From positions 1-8,293 of the forward strand of contig JAGQUI010000105.1 in assembly GCA_020438595.1 (NCBI GenBank): a stretch of 8,293 bases of DNA, written 5' to 3'. The position numbers were made by a program, and so were the translations under genes. Source of the stretch: Propionibacteriaceae bacterium. GTDB taxonomy: Bacteria; Actinomycetota; Actinomycetes; Propionibacteriales; Propionibacteriaceae. The notes under the pieces are model-generated. The model was not told the origin of the DNA, ran no database searches, and saw nothing but the letters and a program-made list of their open reading frames with translations. Below are positions 7,380-8,293 of this stretch, piece by piece (position 1 is the stretch's first letter; each line of letters begins with the position of its first letter).

Positions 7380-8293
7380 CGTGGCTCCAGGTCGAGCTGG
7401 ACGATGGTCAGGGTGGGCGTGTGCACGATCACGGTCCAGTGCGGGTTGTCCACCAGCTGCTGTTCGAACCGGGTGATCGCTCCACCGGGGAAAAGACCGT
7501 AGTAGTCGTTGTAGACCTTCATCTGCTGGGTGACCACGGCGTAGGTGGGCAGCCCCTCGCTGAGCATCGAGTTGGTCATCCGCTCCACCCGGTCGTCCTC
7601 GAAATCGCTGCCGAGCCAGCCGTCCCAGGCGTTCACCCCGCCGTCGAAGTTCCGGTCGTGCCGGACGAACTCGGTGTAGCGGGCGACGACCCGTCCGGGG
7701 GCGCCCGGGGCGAGGGCCAGCACCCGGCTGTCCGGACTCGCGTTCTCCACGATCCACACCGACGCGGCGAGGGCGTCGGCGTCCACCCGGTTGCTGAACC
7801 AGGCGCCGTAGAATGCCTGGGCCGCGGTCGCGGTGAGCACGAGCAGCCACGCCGACGCAGCGAGGACGCCGAGCCGCGCCCGGCGGGCGCGAGCGGTCAG
7901 CCAGCGCTCGACCACCGGCGCGATCACCAGCGCACAGCCGGGAACCGAGTACAGGAACACGCGGAAGATCGCCTCGCCGCCGTAGCTCTGGCCCAGCAGC
8001 ACCGTGAAGGAGCCGAGCGCGAGCGCCGCCAGGGTGAGCGTGAGCCGGCGGTTCCGCTTGCGCCGCCAGCGGATCAGGAGGATCACGCCGGTGACCAGCC
8101 AGGTGGAAATCGTCGTGAACCGGCCCGACCAGCTGGTCAGCCGCTGGCCGTCGCTGGGGTTGCCCCCGTTGACGTTGCGGGCCACGTTGCCCATCGGGTC
8201 GAAGTGGAAGATGCTGCCGTAGCTGCTGACCACGTCGTAGTTGAGCGCCGTCCAGCTGATCACCATCGCGGCGAAAACGAACATCACCCAGCG
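7376..8293 (-). CDS. Polytopic membrane protein with C-terminal extracytoplasmic domain, 5' end outside window
   Basis: The last 305 residues are visible and the frame is open to the window edge, so this is the C-terminal part of a larger protein. Hydrophobic segments lie at about residues 3-19, 60-76, 84-101, 108-128 and 141-162 of the visible part. The basic loops RWRRKRNRR (75-83) and RWLTARARRAR (130-140) should be cytoplasmic. This puts the loop YGGEAIFR (104-111) and the last 140 residues outside. That final domain is soluble-looking (VWIVENASPDSRVLALAP at 179-196). The layout is compatible with a polysaccharide polymerase/ligase or a GT39-like glycosyltransferase, as often found at the head of actinobacterial EPS operons. 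I do not recognise a diagnostic motif, so the function is left open. It overlaps the next gene by ATGA. Confidence 0.8.
   Translation of the reverse strand, partial: RWVMFVFAAMVISWTALNYDVVSSYGSIFHFDPMGNVARNVNGGNPSDGQRLTSWSGRFTTISTWLVTGVILLIRWRRKRNRRLTLTLAALALGSFTVLLGQSYGGEAIFRVFLYSVPGCALVIAPVVERWLTARARRARLGVLAASAWLLVLTATAAQAFYGAWFSNRVDADALAASVWIVENASPDSRVLALAPGAPGRVVARYTEFVRHDRNFDGGVNAWDGWLGSDFEDDRVERMTNSMLSEGLPTYAVVTQQMKVYNDYYGLFPGGAITRFEQQLVDNPHWTVIVHTPTLTIVQLDLEPR

Noticed and set aside
6060..7502. 480-residue plus-strand open frame opposite the condensation-fold gene
   Set aside because: Its composition is Gly/Arg/Gln-rich and typical of antisense frames in GC-rich DNA. The minus-strand frame has coherent motifs and overlapping gene junctions.

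Overview
The window is 8.3 kb of very GC-rich, gene-dense DNA. The genes have strong G/C bias at third codon positions, use GTG starts, and overlap in the ATGA/GTGA/TGATG style. This suggests a free-living actinobacterium; the gene content supports that, but I cannot name the genus. No RNA genes, insertion sequences, CRISPR arrays or integration sites were seen. The only non-coding stretches are 530-533, 885-889, 2735-2810 and 4202-4210.

Left half (1-4201): core metabolism. Three minus-strand genes form a housekeeping operon read right to left: glmS (glucosamine-6-phosphate synthase, 2734 to 890), acpS (holo-ACP synthase, 884 to 534) and the N-terminal part of nnrE (NAD(P)H-hydrate epimerase, 529 to beyond base 1). 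Divergent from glmS across a 76-bp promoter region, coaA (type I pantothenate kinase) runs on the plus strand. It is followed by a stop/start-overlapped GNAT acetyltransferase resembling E. coli YpeA. CoaA begins CoA synthesis, AcpS uses CoA to arm carrier proteins, and GlmS supplies amino sugars for peptidoglycan. NnrE repairs damaged NAD(P)H.

Right half (4211-8293): four minus-strand genes that look like the 3' end of an exopolysaccharide (EPS) biosynthesis operon. In transcription order they are: a polytopic membrane protein with a C-terminal extracytoplasmic domain (5' end off the window), a stand-alone condensation-superfamily protein with an HxxxDG motif, a secreted family-16 glycoside hydrolase with a Tat-like signal and an intact ExDxxE site, and a polysaccharide pyruvyl transferase. 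All three junctions overlap by exactly four bases (ATGA, ATGA, GTGA), so the proteins are probably made together. The gene set parallels the exoQ/exoH/exoK/exoV functions of rhizobial succinoglycan (polymerase, acyl transfer, GH16 depolymerase, pyruvyl transfer). Here the acylation role may be taken by a soluble condensation-type enzyme. This is the most interesting part of the window.

The two blocks converge at 4201/4211 with nine bases between stop codons. Regulatory signals worth noting are a probable leaderless glmS start whose -10-like hexamer lies inside a perfect 14-bp palindrome, and a strong GC hairpin near the 3' end of the pyruvyl transferase gene.
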